Assembly: GCA_035471625.1 (NCBI GenBank)
Contig: DATIPT010000176.1
Coordinates: 1 to 55,862, forward strand
Length of the DNA stretch: 55,862 nucleotides
Direction: 5' to 3'
Origin: DATEVL01 sp035471625
GTDB lineage: Bacteria; Chloroflexota; Anaerolineae; Anaerolineales; E44-bin32
Shown here: piece by piece, positions 23,261 to 31,642 of the stretch
Position numbering within the stretch: position 1 is the stretch's first letter
Layout of the letters: each line of letters begins with the position of its first letter
Position numbers and translations under genes: made by a program
The notes under the pieces: generated by a model
Told to the model about the DNA's origin: nothing
Seen by the model: the letters and a program-made list of their open reading frames with translations, nothing else
The model's database searches: none

Positions 23261-24916
23261 CTAGGGCCCAGGCAGCATCGGGATCTGGATCCCGTGTTCC
23301 CGCGCGAAGGCGATCGCCTCGGGGTATCCAGCGTCCGCGTGCCGGACGACTCCCATTCCCGGATCGGTGGTCAGGACCCGCTCCAGGCGGCGGGCCGCCT
23401 CGGGTGTGCCGTCGGCGACAATGACCTGACCGGCGTGAAGGCTGTAGCCGATGCCGACGCCGCCACCGTGGTGGATGCTGACCCAGGTCGCGCCGCCCAC
23501 CGCGTTGATCAGGGCGTTGAGCAGCGGCCAGTCGGCGATGGCATCCGAGCCGTCGCGCATCCCCTCCGTCTCACGGTTGGGGCTGGCGACGGAGCCGGCA
23601 TCCAGATGATCCCGCCCAATGACGATCGGTGCCGAGACCTCCCCCGACTGGACGAGGTCGTTGAATCGGAGGCCGGCCCGGGCGCGTTCGCCGTAGCCCA
23701 GCCAGCAGATCCTGGCCGGTAGACCCTGGAACTCGACCTTTTCCTGGGCCATCCGGATCCATCGACGCAGATGAGCGTCCTCCGGGAAGAGCTCGAGGAT
23801 AGCGTCGTCGGTCCGCCGGAGGTCCCTGGGGTCGCCGGAGAGCGCCACCCAGCGGAACGGCCCTTTTCCTTCGCAGAAGAGAGGCCGTATGTAAGCCGGG
23901 ACGAACCCAGGGTAGTCAAAGGCCCGCTCGACTCCGGCGTCGAGCGCCCGCTGGCGCAGGTTGTTGCCGTAATCAAATACCACGCTGCCCTTCGCCTGCA
24001 GATCGAGCATCGCCCGGACGTGTTGGGCCATCGACTCCATGGAAAGCCTGACGTACGCATTCGGATCGCGGCGTCGGAGTGCGGCGGCATCCTCAAGGGA
24101 GAGTCCGTCGGGTACGTATCCGTAGAGCGGATCGTGGGCCGAAGTCTGATCGGTGACGACATCCGGGACGACGCCACGCACGACCAATTCCGGAAGGATC
24201 CTCGCCGCGTTGCCGATCAGCCCGATGGAGAGAGCGGTGCCCGCCTGCCGGGCCTCCTCGGCCCACGACATGGCCTCCTCCAGGTCGTCGCTGATGCGAT
24301 CCAGCTGGCGCAAACCCAGGCGCCGCTCGGCGCGCGACCGATCGACCTCGACGACGACCGCCACCCCTTCGTTCATGGTCACCGCAAGCGGTTGCGCGCC
24401 GCCCATCTCTCCCAGTCCGGCAGTCAGGACCAACTTGCCCCTAAGGCTCGGCCAGCCATGTTGGCGCGCCAGGGACGCCAGCGTCTCATACGTACCTTGC
24501 AGGATCCCCTGGGTGCCGATATAGATCCAGCTGCCGGCGGTCATCTGGCCGTACATCATCAAGCCATCCCGCTCCCACCGGTCGAAGTTCTCCTGTGTGG
24601 CCCAGGCCGGGACGATGTTGGAATTGGCGAGGAGGACGCGCGGGGCATCCTGGTGGGTCCGGAAGACCGCCACGGGCTTGCCCGACTGAATCAGGAGCGT
24701 CTCGTCGGGACGAAGCCGACGCAGGCTTTCCAGAATGGCCTCGAAGCAGTCCCAGTTCCGGGCAGCCTTGCCGCGGCCGCCGTAGACGATCAAGTTCTCG
24801 GGATCCCCGGCCACCTGGGGGTCGAGGTTGTTCTGGAGCATCCGGTAGGGGGCTTCGATCAGCCAATTGGCGCAGGCGAGCTGCGTCCCGCGTGGGGAGT
24901 GGACGACTCGGGGCAT
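23261..24916 (-). CDS. hutU: Urocanate hydratase
   Basis: 551 residues, the normal urocanase length. It converts urocanate to imidazolonepropionate in histidine breakdown and uses tightly bound NAD+. Clear family segments include YGGRGKAARNWDCFEAIL, GQMTAGSWIYIGTQGILQG, LTAGLGEMGGAQPLA (NAD-binding Gly-rich), DQTSAHDPLYGYVP and ARICWLGYGERARAG with the conserved Cys near the active site. It is alone: no hutH, hutI or hutG lies in this window. The ATG is preceded by CAGGAGGGCACC. A TAGAAT hexamer at 24961-24956 could be its -10. Confidence 0.95.
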   Translation of the reverse strand: MPRVVHSPRGTQLACANWLIEAPYRMLQNNLDPQVAGDPENLIVYGGRGKAARNWDCFEAILESLRRLRPDETLLIQSGKPVAVFRTHQDAPRVLLANSNIVPAWATQENFDRWERDGLMMYGQMTAGSWIYIGTQGILQGTYETLASLARQHGWPSLRGKLVLTAGLGEMGGAQPLAVTMNEGVAVVVEVDRSRAERRLGLRQLDRISDDLEEAMSWAEEARQAGTALSIGLIGNAARILPELVVRGVVPDVVTDQTSAHDPLYGYVPDGLSLEDAAALRRRDPNAYVRLSMESMAQHVRAMLDLQAKGSVVFDYGNNLRQRALDAGVERAFDYPGFVPAYIRPLFCEGKGPFRWVALSGDPRDLRRTDDAILELFPEDAHLRRWIRMAQEKVEFQGLPARICWLGYGERARAGLRFNDLVQSGEVSAPIVIGRDHLDAGSVASPNRETEGMRDGSDAIADWPLLNALINAVGGATWVSIHHGGGVGIGYSLHAGQVIVADGTPEAARRLERVLTTDPGMGVVRHADAGYPEAIAFAREHGIQIPMLPGP

Positions 24917-25027
24917 GGGTGCCCTCCTGGTGGGTGGAAGGAGACCTTGATTCCGATTCTACCGCTGGAGGTCTCTCCCGCGCTTGGAGACATGCAGCTG
25001 TCGGGATGGCGCCGCCGAGAAATGAAA

Positions 25028-25056
25028 CAGCAGCGGGGAAATCGATCCCGCTGCTG
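25028..25056 (-). terminator. Terminator behind tRNA-Pro
   Basis: On the minus strand CAGCAGCGGG (25056-25047) and CCCGCTGCTG (25037-25028), loop of nine, are followed by TTTCATT. It lies directly after the CCA end of the tRNA. Confidence 0.8.
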
Positions 25057-25057
25057 G

Positions 25058-25135
25058 TGGTCGGGGCGGGCGGATTTGAACCGCCGACCTCACGGACCCG
25101 AACCGTGCGCTCTAGCCGGGCTGAGCCACGCCCCG
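25058..25135 (-). tRNA. tRNA-Pro (anticodon CGG), CCA encoded
   Basis: The minus strand folds as a full cloverleaf. The acceptor CGGGGCG (25135-25129) pairs with CGCCCCG (25068-25062), with discriminator A at 25061 and an encoded CCA at 25060-25058. The anticodon stem CACGG/CCGTG holds the loop TTCGGGT, giving anticodon CGG, which reads the CCG codon. The T arm has GGTTCAAATCC. An extended -10 (TGGTATAAT) lies 15 bases upstream and a terminator follows, so it is an independent unit. Confidence 0.95.
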
Positions 25136-25150
25136 TCGGTAGTGCGGATG

Positions 25151-25159
25151 ATTATACCA
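25151..25159 (-). promoter_or_regulatory. Extended -10 promoter of tRNA-Pro
   Basis: On the minus strand TGG-TATAAT occupies 25159-25151; the tRNA 5' end is 15 bases downstream of the hexamer. No good -35 was seen, which fits an extended -10 promoter. Confidence 0.6.
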
Positions 25160-25253
25160 GGGAGGGAGGATTGCGGCATGGAACTCCCCGCCCTCGAGGG
25201 AGAAAACCAGCTTCTGGGTCTGGAAGGAGTCGATCGGAAGGGGGCATCCGGTC

Positions 25254-26537
25254 CTAGGTCGTCGTGAAGACCTTGGAGGCTGCCTCGGCCTGGCCTTCGT
25301 CGGCCGGGATCATGAAACAGAACAGACTCCCCATGCCCTCCTTCGATTCGCACCAGATCTGGCCGCCATGCATCTCGACCATCGCCTTGGCGATCGAGAG
25401 GCCGAGACCCATCCCGCCATGCTTGCGGGTGAGATGGGATTCGACCTGGTAGAAGCGGTCGAAGACCCGGTCGATTTCCCTCGGAGGGATGCCGATCCCG
25501 GTATCGACGACGAACACCCGGGCATACCCGCCTTCGCTCTCGACCTTGACTCCCACCTGGCCGCCCTCGTCGGTGAACGCCAGGGCGTTGCGGATCAAGT
25601 TCCCCAGGGCGACTTCGATCTTGTCCCGGTCTCCGCTGATGACCACCGGGTCATGGCTCGGGACATCCACTCCGATTTCGATGTTCTTCTCGGCCGCCGT
25701 TTCGCCCAGGCGCTGGACGAGATCCTCGGCCAGCTTGGACATGGAGAAGGGGGATCGCCGGACCCTTGACTGGCCCTCTTCCTTGTGGGAAATCGTGGAC
25801 ATGTCTTCGATGATGGTCTTCAACCGCATCGCGCTGCGGATGATGACTTCCATCTGCTCCGTGTAGTTGGCTGGGATGATCTCCTTGAGGAAGGTCGCGT
25901 GCCCCAGGATCAGGCCGAGCGGGGTGCGAAGCTCATGCGAGGCGATGGCGATGAAGTCCGACTTCATGCGGTCGAGTCGGGTCAGTTCGGCATTGGCATC
26001 CTGCAGTTGCCCGAGAAGGCGGGCGTTCTCGATGGCGATCGCCGCCTGCGCGGCCAGGGTTTCCAGAACGGCCAGGTCGTCTTCGGTATAATTGCGGGTG
26101 GGGTGTTTGTTGACCGCCTCGATCACCCCAATCGCCTCCCGCTTCACGAGCAGCGGCACGCCAAGGATCGAGCGGGTCTTGAAGCGAAGGGCGCTGTCGA
26201 CGTTTCGATAGACCCGCGGGTCGGTCGAGGCGTCTTGGACGACCATCGGGCGGGTATGGGTGAACACCCAGCCGGCGATGCTCGAGTCGAGCGGGACCCG
26301 AAGTTCGCGCAGGCCGTCGGACTGGGACCCCGAGGCGGCCTCGAAGCGGAGCTCGCCGGCGGCGGGGTCGTAGAGCAAAATCGAGGCCGCTTCGCTTTGG
26401 GTGAGCTCGGCGGCGCTGTCGACCACCCGCTGAAGCAATTGTGGGAGGTCGAGAGTCGAACTCAGCGTTCGACTGACCTCGAGCAATCGCTCCAGATGTT
26501 GGGGCTTCGTCGGGGACGTCGGGCGGTCAACGGGCAT
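25254..26537 (-). CDS. GAF-domain sensor histidine kinase
   Basis: 427 residues from ATG 26537; the open frame continues upstream but crosses the promoter. A GAF domain covers about 15-175, then a linker helix, then HisKA with H201 (IASHELRTPLGLI), and a HATPase domain with N-box NLIRNALAF, G1 DTGIGIPP and GMGLGLSIAK. No membrane helix, so it is a cytosolic sensor of an internal signal or small ligand. No response regulator is next to it. It is divergent from ino1 with a shared 88-base control region. Confidence 0.93.
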   Translation of the reverse strand: MPVDRPTSPTKPQHLERLLEVSRTLSSTLDLPQLLQRVVDSAAELTQSEAASILLYDPAAGELRFEAASGSQSDGLRELRVPLDSSIAGWVFTHTRPMVVQDASTDPRVYRNVDSALRFKTRSILGVPLLVKREAIGVIEAVNKHPTRNYTEDDLAVLETLAAQAAIAIENARLLGQLQDANAELTRLDRMKSDFIAIASHELRTPLGLILGHATFLKEIIPANYTEQMEVIIRSAMRLKTIIEDMSTISHKEEGQSRVRRSPFSMSKLAEDLVQRLGETAAEKNIEIGVDVPSHDPVVISGDRDKIEVALGNLIRNALAFTDEGGQVGVKVESEGGYARVFVVDTGIGIPPREIDRVFDRFYQVESHLTRKHGGMGLGLSIAKAMVEMHGGQIWCESKEGMGSLFCFMIPADEGQAEAASKVFTTT

Positions 26538-26562
26538 CGGCGGTATCGACCGTCGATTGAAG

Positions 26563-26591
26563 ATTCTAGCATACGGGATGGCGCGGGCAAA
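26563..26591 (-). promoter_or_regulatory. Promoter of the GAF histidine kinase
   Basis: On the minus strand TTTGCC (26591-26586) and TAGAAT (26568-26563) with a 17-base spacer. The expected transcript has a leader of about 19 bases without a Shine-Dalgarno. On the + strand the same bases contain TAGCAT (26567-26572), a possible -10 for ino1. Confidence 0.5.
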
Positions 26592-26625
26592 GAAACCGCG
26601 GTCCCATGACTCGCAGGAGGCCTGT

Positions 26626-27717
26626 ATGGCGGGCAAGAAGAAGGTCCGGGTAGCAATCATCGGTGTGGGCAACTGCGCCTCGTCGTTGGTGCAGGGGGTG
26701 CACTACTATCGCAATGCCAAGCCGGGCGACAAGATCCCTGGGCTGATGCACGTCGACCTGGGGGGCTACCATATCTCGGACGTCGAGTTCTCGGCCGCCT
26801 TCGATGTGGTCTCGTCCAAAGTCGGCAAGGACCTGAGTGAGGCGATCTTCGCCTTCCCCAACAACACGGTCCAGTTCGCCGATGTGCCGCGGCTGCGCGT
26901 CCCGGTGCACCGGGGGATGACCCATGACGGATTGGGCACGTACCTGGCGTCGGTGGTGGAGAAAGCCGAAGGACCCACCGATGACATCATCGGGATCCTC
27001 AAGCAGACCAAGACCGATGTCGTCGTCAATTTCCTGCCGGTTGGGTCGGAAATGGCGACCAAGTGGTACGCCGAGCAGGTGCTGGAGGCCGGCTGTGCCT
27101 TCGTCAACTGCATCCCGGTCTTCATCGCCAGCTCCGACTACTGGGCCGGGCGCTTCCGCGAAGCGCGCCTTCCGATTATCGGAGACGACATCAAGAGCCA
27201 GGTCGGGGCGACGATCGCTCACCGGGTCCTGACCAATCTGTTCAACGACCGCGGCGTCCGTCTCGACCGGACCTACCAGTTGAACTTTGGCGGCAATATG
27301 GACTTCTACAACATGTTGGACCGCGGCCGCCTCGAGTCGAAGAAGATCTCAAAGACCAACGCGGTCACCAGCCAGCTGCCGTACACGCTGCCACCGGAGA
27401 GCGTCCACGTCGGTCCGAGCGACTACGTGCCGTGGCTGACCGACCGCAAGTGGTGCTATATCCGGATGGAGGGCACAACCTTCGGTGACGTCCCGCTGAA
27501 TCTGGAGCTGAAGCTCGAAGTGTGGGACTCCCCGAATTCGGCCGGCGTCGTGATCGATGCGGTCCGGTGCGCCAAGCTGGCGCTTGAGAGGGGGGCGTCG
27601 GGGCCGCTCCTGCCGCCCTCGGCGTACTTCATGAAGACGCCACCCAAGCAGTTCAACGACGACGTCGCCCGTCAGATGGTCGAAGACTTCATCGCCGGCA
27701 AGGCCACGCCGGCCTGA
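26626..27717 (+). CDS. ino1: Inositol-3-phosphate synthase
   Basis: 363 residues from ATG 26626, with AGGAGG at 26615-26620. It makes 1L-myo-inositol 1-phosphate from glucose 6-phosphate using NAD+. The N-terminal Rossmann motif is VAIIGVGNCASSLVQG; GDDIKSQVGATIAHRVL and QLNFGGNMDFYNML with SKTNAVTS are core family segments. The length and sequence fit the actinobacterial/archaeal type, shorter than the eukaryotic enzyme. It may feed inositol phospholipids or an osmolyte. It is followed by an alcohol dehydrogenase and DUF72 gene, with unknown connection. Confidence 0.95.
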   Translation: MAGKKKVRVAIIGVGNCASSLVQGVHYYRNAKPGDKIPGLMHVDLGGYHISDVEFSAAFDVVSSKVGKDLSEAIFAFPNNTVQFADVPRLRVPVHRGMTHDGLGTYLASVVEKAEGPTDDIIGILKQTKTDVVVNFLPVGSEMATKWYAEQVLEAGCAFVNCIPVFIASSDYWAGRFREARLPIIGDDIKSQVGATIAHRVLTNLFNDRGVRLDRTYQLNFGGNMDFYNMLDRGRLESKKISKTNAVTSQLPYTLPPESVHVGPSDYVPWLTDRKWCYIRMEGTTFGDVPLNLELKLEVWDSPNSAGVVIDAVRCAKLALERGASGPLLPPSAYFMKTPPKQFNDDVARQMVEDFIAGKATPA

Positions 27718-27751
27718 GCCACCGCCTCTCGGGCGCCCCGAAGGGAGTCGC

Positions 27752-28753
27752 GTGCGCGCCCAACGACTCAACCAGCCCGGGCCGATCGAAAGCGGCCCGT
27801 TGCACCTGGAGGACCACCCTGTTCCGGAGGTTGGGGCGGGGGAGGTCCTCCTTCGCGTCCGGGCCTGCGGGGTCTGCCGCACCGACTTGCACATCGCCGA
27901 AGGGGAGATCTCCCCTCCGGAGCTGCCGCGGACACCCGGGCATCAAGTCGTTGGGGAGGTCGTTCAACTCGGAGAAGGGGTCGAGGGACTACCCGTCGGG
28001 GCTCGGGTAGGCGTCCCCTGGCTCGGCTGGGCTTGTGGGTCGTGTGAAGCGTGTCGGCGTGGCGAGGAGAACCTGTGCCGTCGGGCGCGCTTCACGGGCT
28101 TCCATGACGATGGGGGCTTCGCCGAATTCATGACGACGAAGGCCGATTTCGCCCTCTCGCTCCCCCAGGGCTTGCCGGATGAAGTTGCGGCTCCGCTGCT
28201 CTGCGCCGGGATCATCGGGTACCGCTCCCTGCGACGGGCCGAAGTCGATCCCGGTGAGACGATCGCCCTGATCGGGTTCGGAGCGAGCGCGCATCTCGTC
28301 CTCCCGGTTGCCCGTTTCTGGGGCTGCAAGGTGTACGTGTTCACCCGTAGCGAGAACCATCGCGCCCTGGCGCGCCGGATCGGCGCCGACTGGGTCGGCG
28401 GACTTGGCGACCAGGCCCCCGGATCGGTAGACCGAGCCGTCCTGTTCGCGCCGTCCGGATCCCTGGTCCCGTCGAGCCTCGCCCTGCTGCGCCCGGGCGG
28501 GACGCTGGCGATCAACGCAGTCCATCTGTCTCCGATCCCCAGGCTCGATTACAGGCTGATCTACGAGGAGCGGTCGATCCGGAGTGTCGCCAACGCCACG
28601 CGGCAGGATGGGAAGGAGTTCCTTGCCCTGGCCGCCGAACTTGGCCTGCGGCCGACCATCGCGTCCTATCCGCTCGCGGATGCCGGCCAGGCGCTGGCCG
28701 ATCTCAAGCACAGCCGGGTCGACGCTGCGGCCGTGCTGGAGGTGCCCGGGTGA
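27752..28753 (+). CDS. Zinc-dependent alcohol dehydrogenase family protein
   Basis: 333 residues from GTG 27752. The catalytic zinc site shows CGVCRTDLH and a following PGHQVVGEV; the structural zinc site has four cysteines in CGSCEACRRGEENLC. The nucleotide fold shows IALIGFGASAHLVLP, with Ala-Ser in place of the usual second and third glycines of GxGxxG. Members oxidise or reduce alcohols with NAD(P). The substrate cannot be read from sequence. It ends overlapping the DUF72 start by four bases (GTGA), so the two genes are coupled. Confidence 0.88.
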   Translation: MRAQRLNQPGPIESGPLHLEDHPVPEVGAGEVLLRVRACGVCRTDLHIAEGEISPPELPRTPGHQVVGEVVQLGEGVEGLPVGARVGVPWLGWACGSCEACRRGEENLCRRARFTGFHDDGGFAEFMTTKADFALSLPQGLPDEVAAPLLCAGIIGYRSLRRAEVDPGETIALIGFGASAHLVLPVARFWGCKVYVFTRSENHRALARRIGADWVGGLGDQAPGSVDRAVLFAPSGSLVPSSLALLRPGGTLAINAVHLSPIPRLDYRLIYEERSIRSVANATRQDGKEFLALAAELGLRPTIASYPLADAGQALADLKHSRVDAAAVLEVPG

Positions 28754-29559
28754 TCCGTCTGGGCACATCGGGCTTCTCCTATGACGATTGGGTCGCGGCC
28801 TTCTACCCTCCGGACCTGCCGCGCCGCGATTGGCTCAGCTTCTATGCGCGGGAGTTCGACACCGTCGAGCTGAACGTCACCTACTACCGCGTGCCCGGCC
28901 TCCGGACGGTACAGGGCTGGTCGGATCGGACCCCACCGGGGTTCTCTTTCTCGGTGAAGGCACATGGCAGCCTGACCCATGAGCGAACCGAACCCGACCA
29001 CAAGGGGTTCGTTGAAGCCCTCAGGCCGCTCCGGGAAGACGGCAAACTGGCCTGCATCCTGGCCCAGTTCCCGCATTCCTTCCGTCCGTCTCCGGGCGCC
29101 TGGGAATACGTCGCCGCCTTGAGAGACGGGCTGGCGGGCTGTCCGGTGGTCGTCGAGTTCCGCCACAAGAGTTGGGTGAGCGAAGAGACGTTCACACGCT
29201 TGAAGGATCTCGGCCTGGGCTATTGCTGCGTTGATGAACCCAAGCTATCGGGTCTGATGCCGCCCACCATCCGGGCCACCGGACCCGTCGGCTATGTTCG
29301 CTTCCATGGCCGGAACGCGGCCAAATGGTGGAACCATGAGGCTGCCTGGGAGCGCTACGACTACACGTACCCGGAGAACGAACTGGGGGAGTGGATCCCG
29401 GGCCTCGGAGAGCTGGCCGCGGCCACTGACGTGGTCCTCGTCTACGCCAACAACCACTACCGGGGTCAGAGCGTCGAGGCCCTGCGCACCCTCCGCAAGC
29501 TGCTGGCGGAGACCTGGGGTCCGTCGCACGCGAGCGTCGGCGCCGGTCCTCCGTCCTGA
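28750..29559 (+). CDS. DUF72 (YecE-like) protein
   Basis: 269 residues from GTG 28750, overlapping the dehydrogenase stop. The DUF72 pattern is clear: IRLGTSGFSYDDWVAAFYP at the start, YAREFDTVELNVTYYRVP, FSVKAHGSLTH, VVVEFRHKSW and VLVYANNHYRGQS near the end. The family has a TIM-barrel fold and no established activity, although a nuclease or isomerase role has been suggested. It is the last gene of the ino1-adh-DUF72 run. Confidence 0.9.
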   Translation: MIRLGTSGFSYDDWVAAFYPPDLPRRDWLSFYAREFDTVELNVTYYRVPGLRTVQGWSDRTPPGFSFSVKAHGSLTHERTEPDHKGFVEALRPLREDGKLACILAQFPHSFRPSPGAWEYVAALRDGLAGCPVVVEFRHKSWVSEETFTRLKDLGLGYCCVDEPKLSGLMPPTIRATGPVGYVRFHGRNAAKWWNHEAAWERYDYTYPENELGEWIPGLGELAAATDVVLVYANNHYRGQSVEALRTLRKLLAETWGPSHASVGAGPPS

Positions 29560-29625
29560 GAGCTCACTGGGGTTCGCGAGCCGCGCCGCGGGCGCCAGCT
29601 CGGGAGAGAGGCCGGACCCGCCGGG

Positions 29626-29634
29626 TGATATAAT
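29626..29634 (+). promoter_or_regulatory. Extended -10 promoter of the yebC-ruv group
   Basis: TGA-TATAAT at 29626-29634, 44 bases before the yebC ATG, with no clear -35. Confidence 0.6.
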
Positions 29635-29678
29635 CCGCTTGCACGAGGCTTCACCCTCCTCGCGCAGGATAAGACGCC

Positions 29679-30434
29679 ATGTCCGGACATTCCAAGTGGT
29701 CGACGATCAAGCGCAAGAAGGCCGCCAACGATGCCAAGCGCGGCAATCTATTCACCCGTCTCGCCCGGGAGATCGCCCTCGCTGCCCGGGAGGGCGGGGG
29801 AGACCCCGACACGAATTTTGCCCTCCGCCTCGCCGTCGAGCGCGCCCGGGCGGCCAACATGCCGAAGGACAACATTGAGCGGTCGATCCGGCGCGGCACG
29901 GGCGAGGACAAGGATGGCACGGCCTTTGAGCGGATTCTGTATGAGGGCTACGCGCCGCATGGCGTCGCCGTGATGATCGAGGTAGTCACCGACAACCGCA
30001 ACCGAACAGTGGCTGAGCTGCGGCACACGCTCTCCAAGGCCGGCGGCTCGATGGCCGAGGCCGGCGCCGTGGCGTGGCAGTTCCGCCGCGCGGCCTACTT
30101 CTCTGTCCCGCTTGACGGGGTCGACCGGGATCAGCTCTTCGAGATGGCGGTCGAAGCGGGAGCCGATGACGTCGTTTTCGGCGAGGAAGACGTCGAGATC
30201 TTCGCCCCGGTGGATTCGTTCCGCGAGATTAACGAGGTCTTGAGGGCGGCCGGGGTCAGGCCGGAGGAGTCGACACTGCGGATGATCCCAATCAACACCG
30301 TCGACCTTGCCTCCGATGAGACCCTTCAGGTGATGCGGGTCATCGAGACGCTCGAGGATCTCGACGACACCCAGCAGGTGTTCTCGAACCTGCACATCTC
30401 CGAAGAAGCAGTCGGGCTGCTTGAGACCGCCTGA
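29679..30434 (+). CDS. yebC: YebC/TACO1 family protein
   Basis: 251 residues. It starts MSGHSKWSTIKRKKAANDAK, the exact family opening, with NMPKDNIERSIRRGTGE and YEGYAPHGVAVMIEVVTDN following. YebC proteins were long called transcriptional regulators; recent work links them to translation of polyproline stretches. It precedes ruvC, a very common gene pair. There is no strong Shine-Dalgarno just before the ATG (GCAGGATAAGACGCC). Confidence 0.95.
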   Translation: MSGHSKWSTIKRKKAANDAKRGNLFTRLAREIALAAREGGGDPDTNFALRLAVERARAANMPKDNIERSIRRGTGEDKDGTAFERILYEGYAPHGVAVMIEVVTDNRNRTVAELRHTLSKAGGSMAEAGAVAWQFRRAAYFSVPLDGVDRDQLFEMAVEAGADDVVFGEEDVEIFAPVDSFREINEVLRAAGVRPEESTLRMIPINTVDLASDETLQVMRVIETLEDLDDTQQVFSNLHISEEAVGLLETA

Positions 30435-30485
30435 TCCGCGCTGCCGGGGGCGACGACCCTCGCGCCCGGTCTTCCAGAGCTTCGA

Positions 30486-30995
30486 GTGAGTGAGCGCCGG
30501 ATTCTGGGGATCGATCCCGGCATGGCCCGCACCGGATACGGCGTGGTCATCCAGGGGTCCGATGGGCGCCTGGATCTGGTCGCGTGCGGCGTGATCACCA
30601 CCCCGGCCGGCCAGGCGTTGGGGGACCGCTTGCTGTCACTGGAAGACGGGATCGCGGGGATCATCGAACAGCACCGGCCAGCGACCGCCGGCGTCGAGAA
30701 GCTGTTCTTTGAACGCAATGTCTCGACAGCCATGTCGGTCGGGCAGGCGCGCGGCGTGGCGATGCTGACATTGGCTCGATGCAAGGTGGAGGTGGCGGAA
30801 TACGCCCCGGCGGAGATCAAACAGGCTGTCGCCGGGTACGGGGCCGCCGACAAGCGGCAAATGCAGATCATGGTGCAACGCCTCCTGCGAATGGACGCCA
30901 AGCCGACACCGGATGACGTCGCCGACGCGCTGGCAATCGCGATTTGCCATGCCCATGCGAGCCGGACGATGGCACGATTGGAGGCCGGGGGATGA
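30486..30995 (+). CDS. ruvC: Holliday junction resolvase RuvC
   Basis: 169 residues from GTG 30486. It cuts Holliday junctions in recombinational repair with RuvAB. Acidic catalytic residues are D10 (ILGIDPGMARTGYG), E71 (GVEKLFFERN), and D144 and D147 (DDVADALA). Its TGA stop (30993-30995) begins the stop-start hairpin that also contains the ruvA ATG. Confidence 0.96.
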   Translation: MSERRILGIDPGMARTGYGVVIQGSDGRLDLVACGVITTPAGQALGDRLLSLEDGIAGIIEQHRPATAGVEKLFFERNVSTAMSVGQARGVAMLTLARCKVEVAEYAPAEIKQAVAGYGAADKRQMQIMVQRLLRMDAKPTPDDVADALAIAICHAHASRTMARLEAGG

Positions 30996-31040
30996 TCCCG
31001 CGACCGACCACGGAAGCTCGAAGGAGGGTCGCGGGATGAT
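30991..31040 (+). promoter_or_regulatory. Stop-start hairpin at ruvC/ruvA (copy 2 of 2)
   Basis: A perfect 11-bp inverted repeat: ATCCCGCGACC (30995-31005) and GGTCGCGGGAT (31027-31037), loop 21, with AAGGAGG at 31021-31027. The ruvC stop supplies the first base of the left arm and the ruvA ATG (31036-31038) the last bases of the right arm, as in the rpsQ/rplN copy. Both elements are 50 bases and about 39 bases are identical. Two stem pairs differ with both partners changed (A-T to G-C and G-C to A-T), which is covariation. Confidence 0.75.
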
Positions 31041-31614
31041 CGCGACCATCCGAGGGGTCGTGCAGCACGTGGGGATCGGCGAGGCTGTCGTCGAGGTTGG
31101 GGGCGTGGGGCTGCGCGTGTCGGTGCCCCGGGCGGTGCTCGAGTCGGGCATGGTGGTGGGCAAGGTCGTCTTTCTGCACACGTACCTGGTGGTCCGGGAG
31201 GATGCCCTCAGCCTCTACGGCTTTGAGAGCCCCGAGCAGCGAGAGGTCTTTGATGCGCTTCTCCAAGTTAGCGGGGTCGGACCCAAGCTGGCGATGGCGG
31301 TCCTCTCGCACATGAACGCCGATGCCTTGCGGAGCGCCGTCGCCAGCGGGCAGCCGGAAGCGCTGGACCGGGTGCCGGGGGTCGGCAAGAAGACGGCAGA
31401 GCGGATCGTATTTCATTTGAAGGACCGCTTCGCTGCGGCCGAAGCGGTCTCGCCGCAACTCCTGGCGGCGGATACCGATGTGCTCGCAGCCCTGACCGCT
31501 CTTGGGTACAGCTTGGTGGAGGCCCAGGCTGCGGTGCAGTCGCTGCCGCCCGACGGACCGGAGGAGGTCGAGGCGCGGGTGCGTCTCGCCTTGCGGTACT
31601 TCGCCCGGCCGTAG
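31036..31614 (+). CDS. ruvA: Holliday junction DNA helicase subunit RuvA
   Basis: 192 residues from ATG 31036. The open frame extends upstream into ruvC, but MIATIRGVVQHVG is the family start and a Shine-Dalgarno lies eight bases before it. RuvA binds the four-way junction and recruits RuvB. The two helix-hairpin-helix motifs are LLQVSGVGPKLAMAVLS and LDRVPGVGKKTAERIV; domain III is at the end. ruvB is not adjacent; proC follows instead. Confidence 0.96.
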   Translation: MIATIRGVVQHVGIGEAVVEVGGVGLRVSVPRAVLESGMVVGKVVFLHTYLVVREDALSLYGFESPEQREVFDALLQVSGVGPKLAMAVLSHMNADALRSAVASGQPEALDRVPGVGKKTAERIVFHLKDRFAAAEAVSPQLLAADTDVLAALTALGYSLVEAQAAVQSLPPDGPEEVEARVRLALRYFARP

Positions 31615-31642
31615 ACATGATGGAAGAGGAGACGTAGGAATC

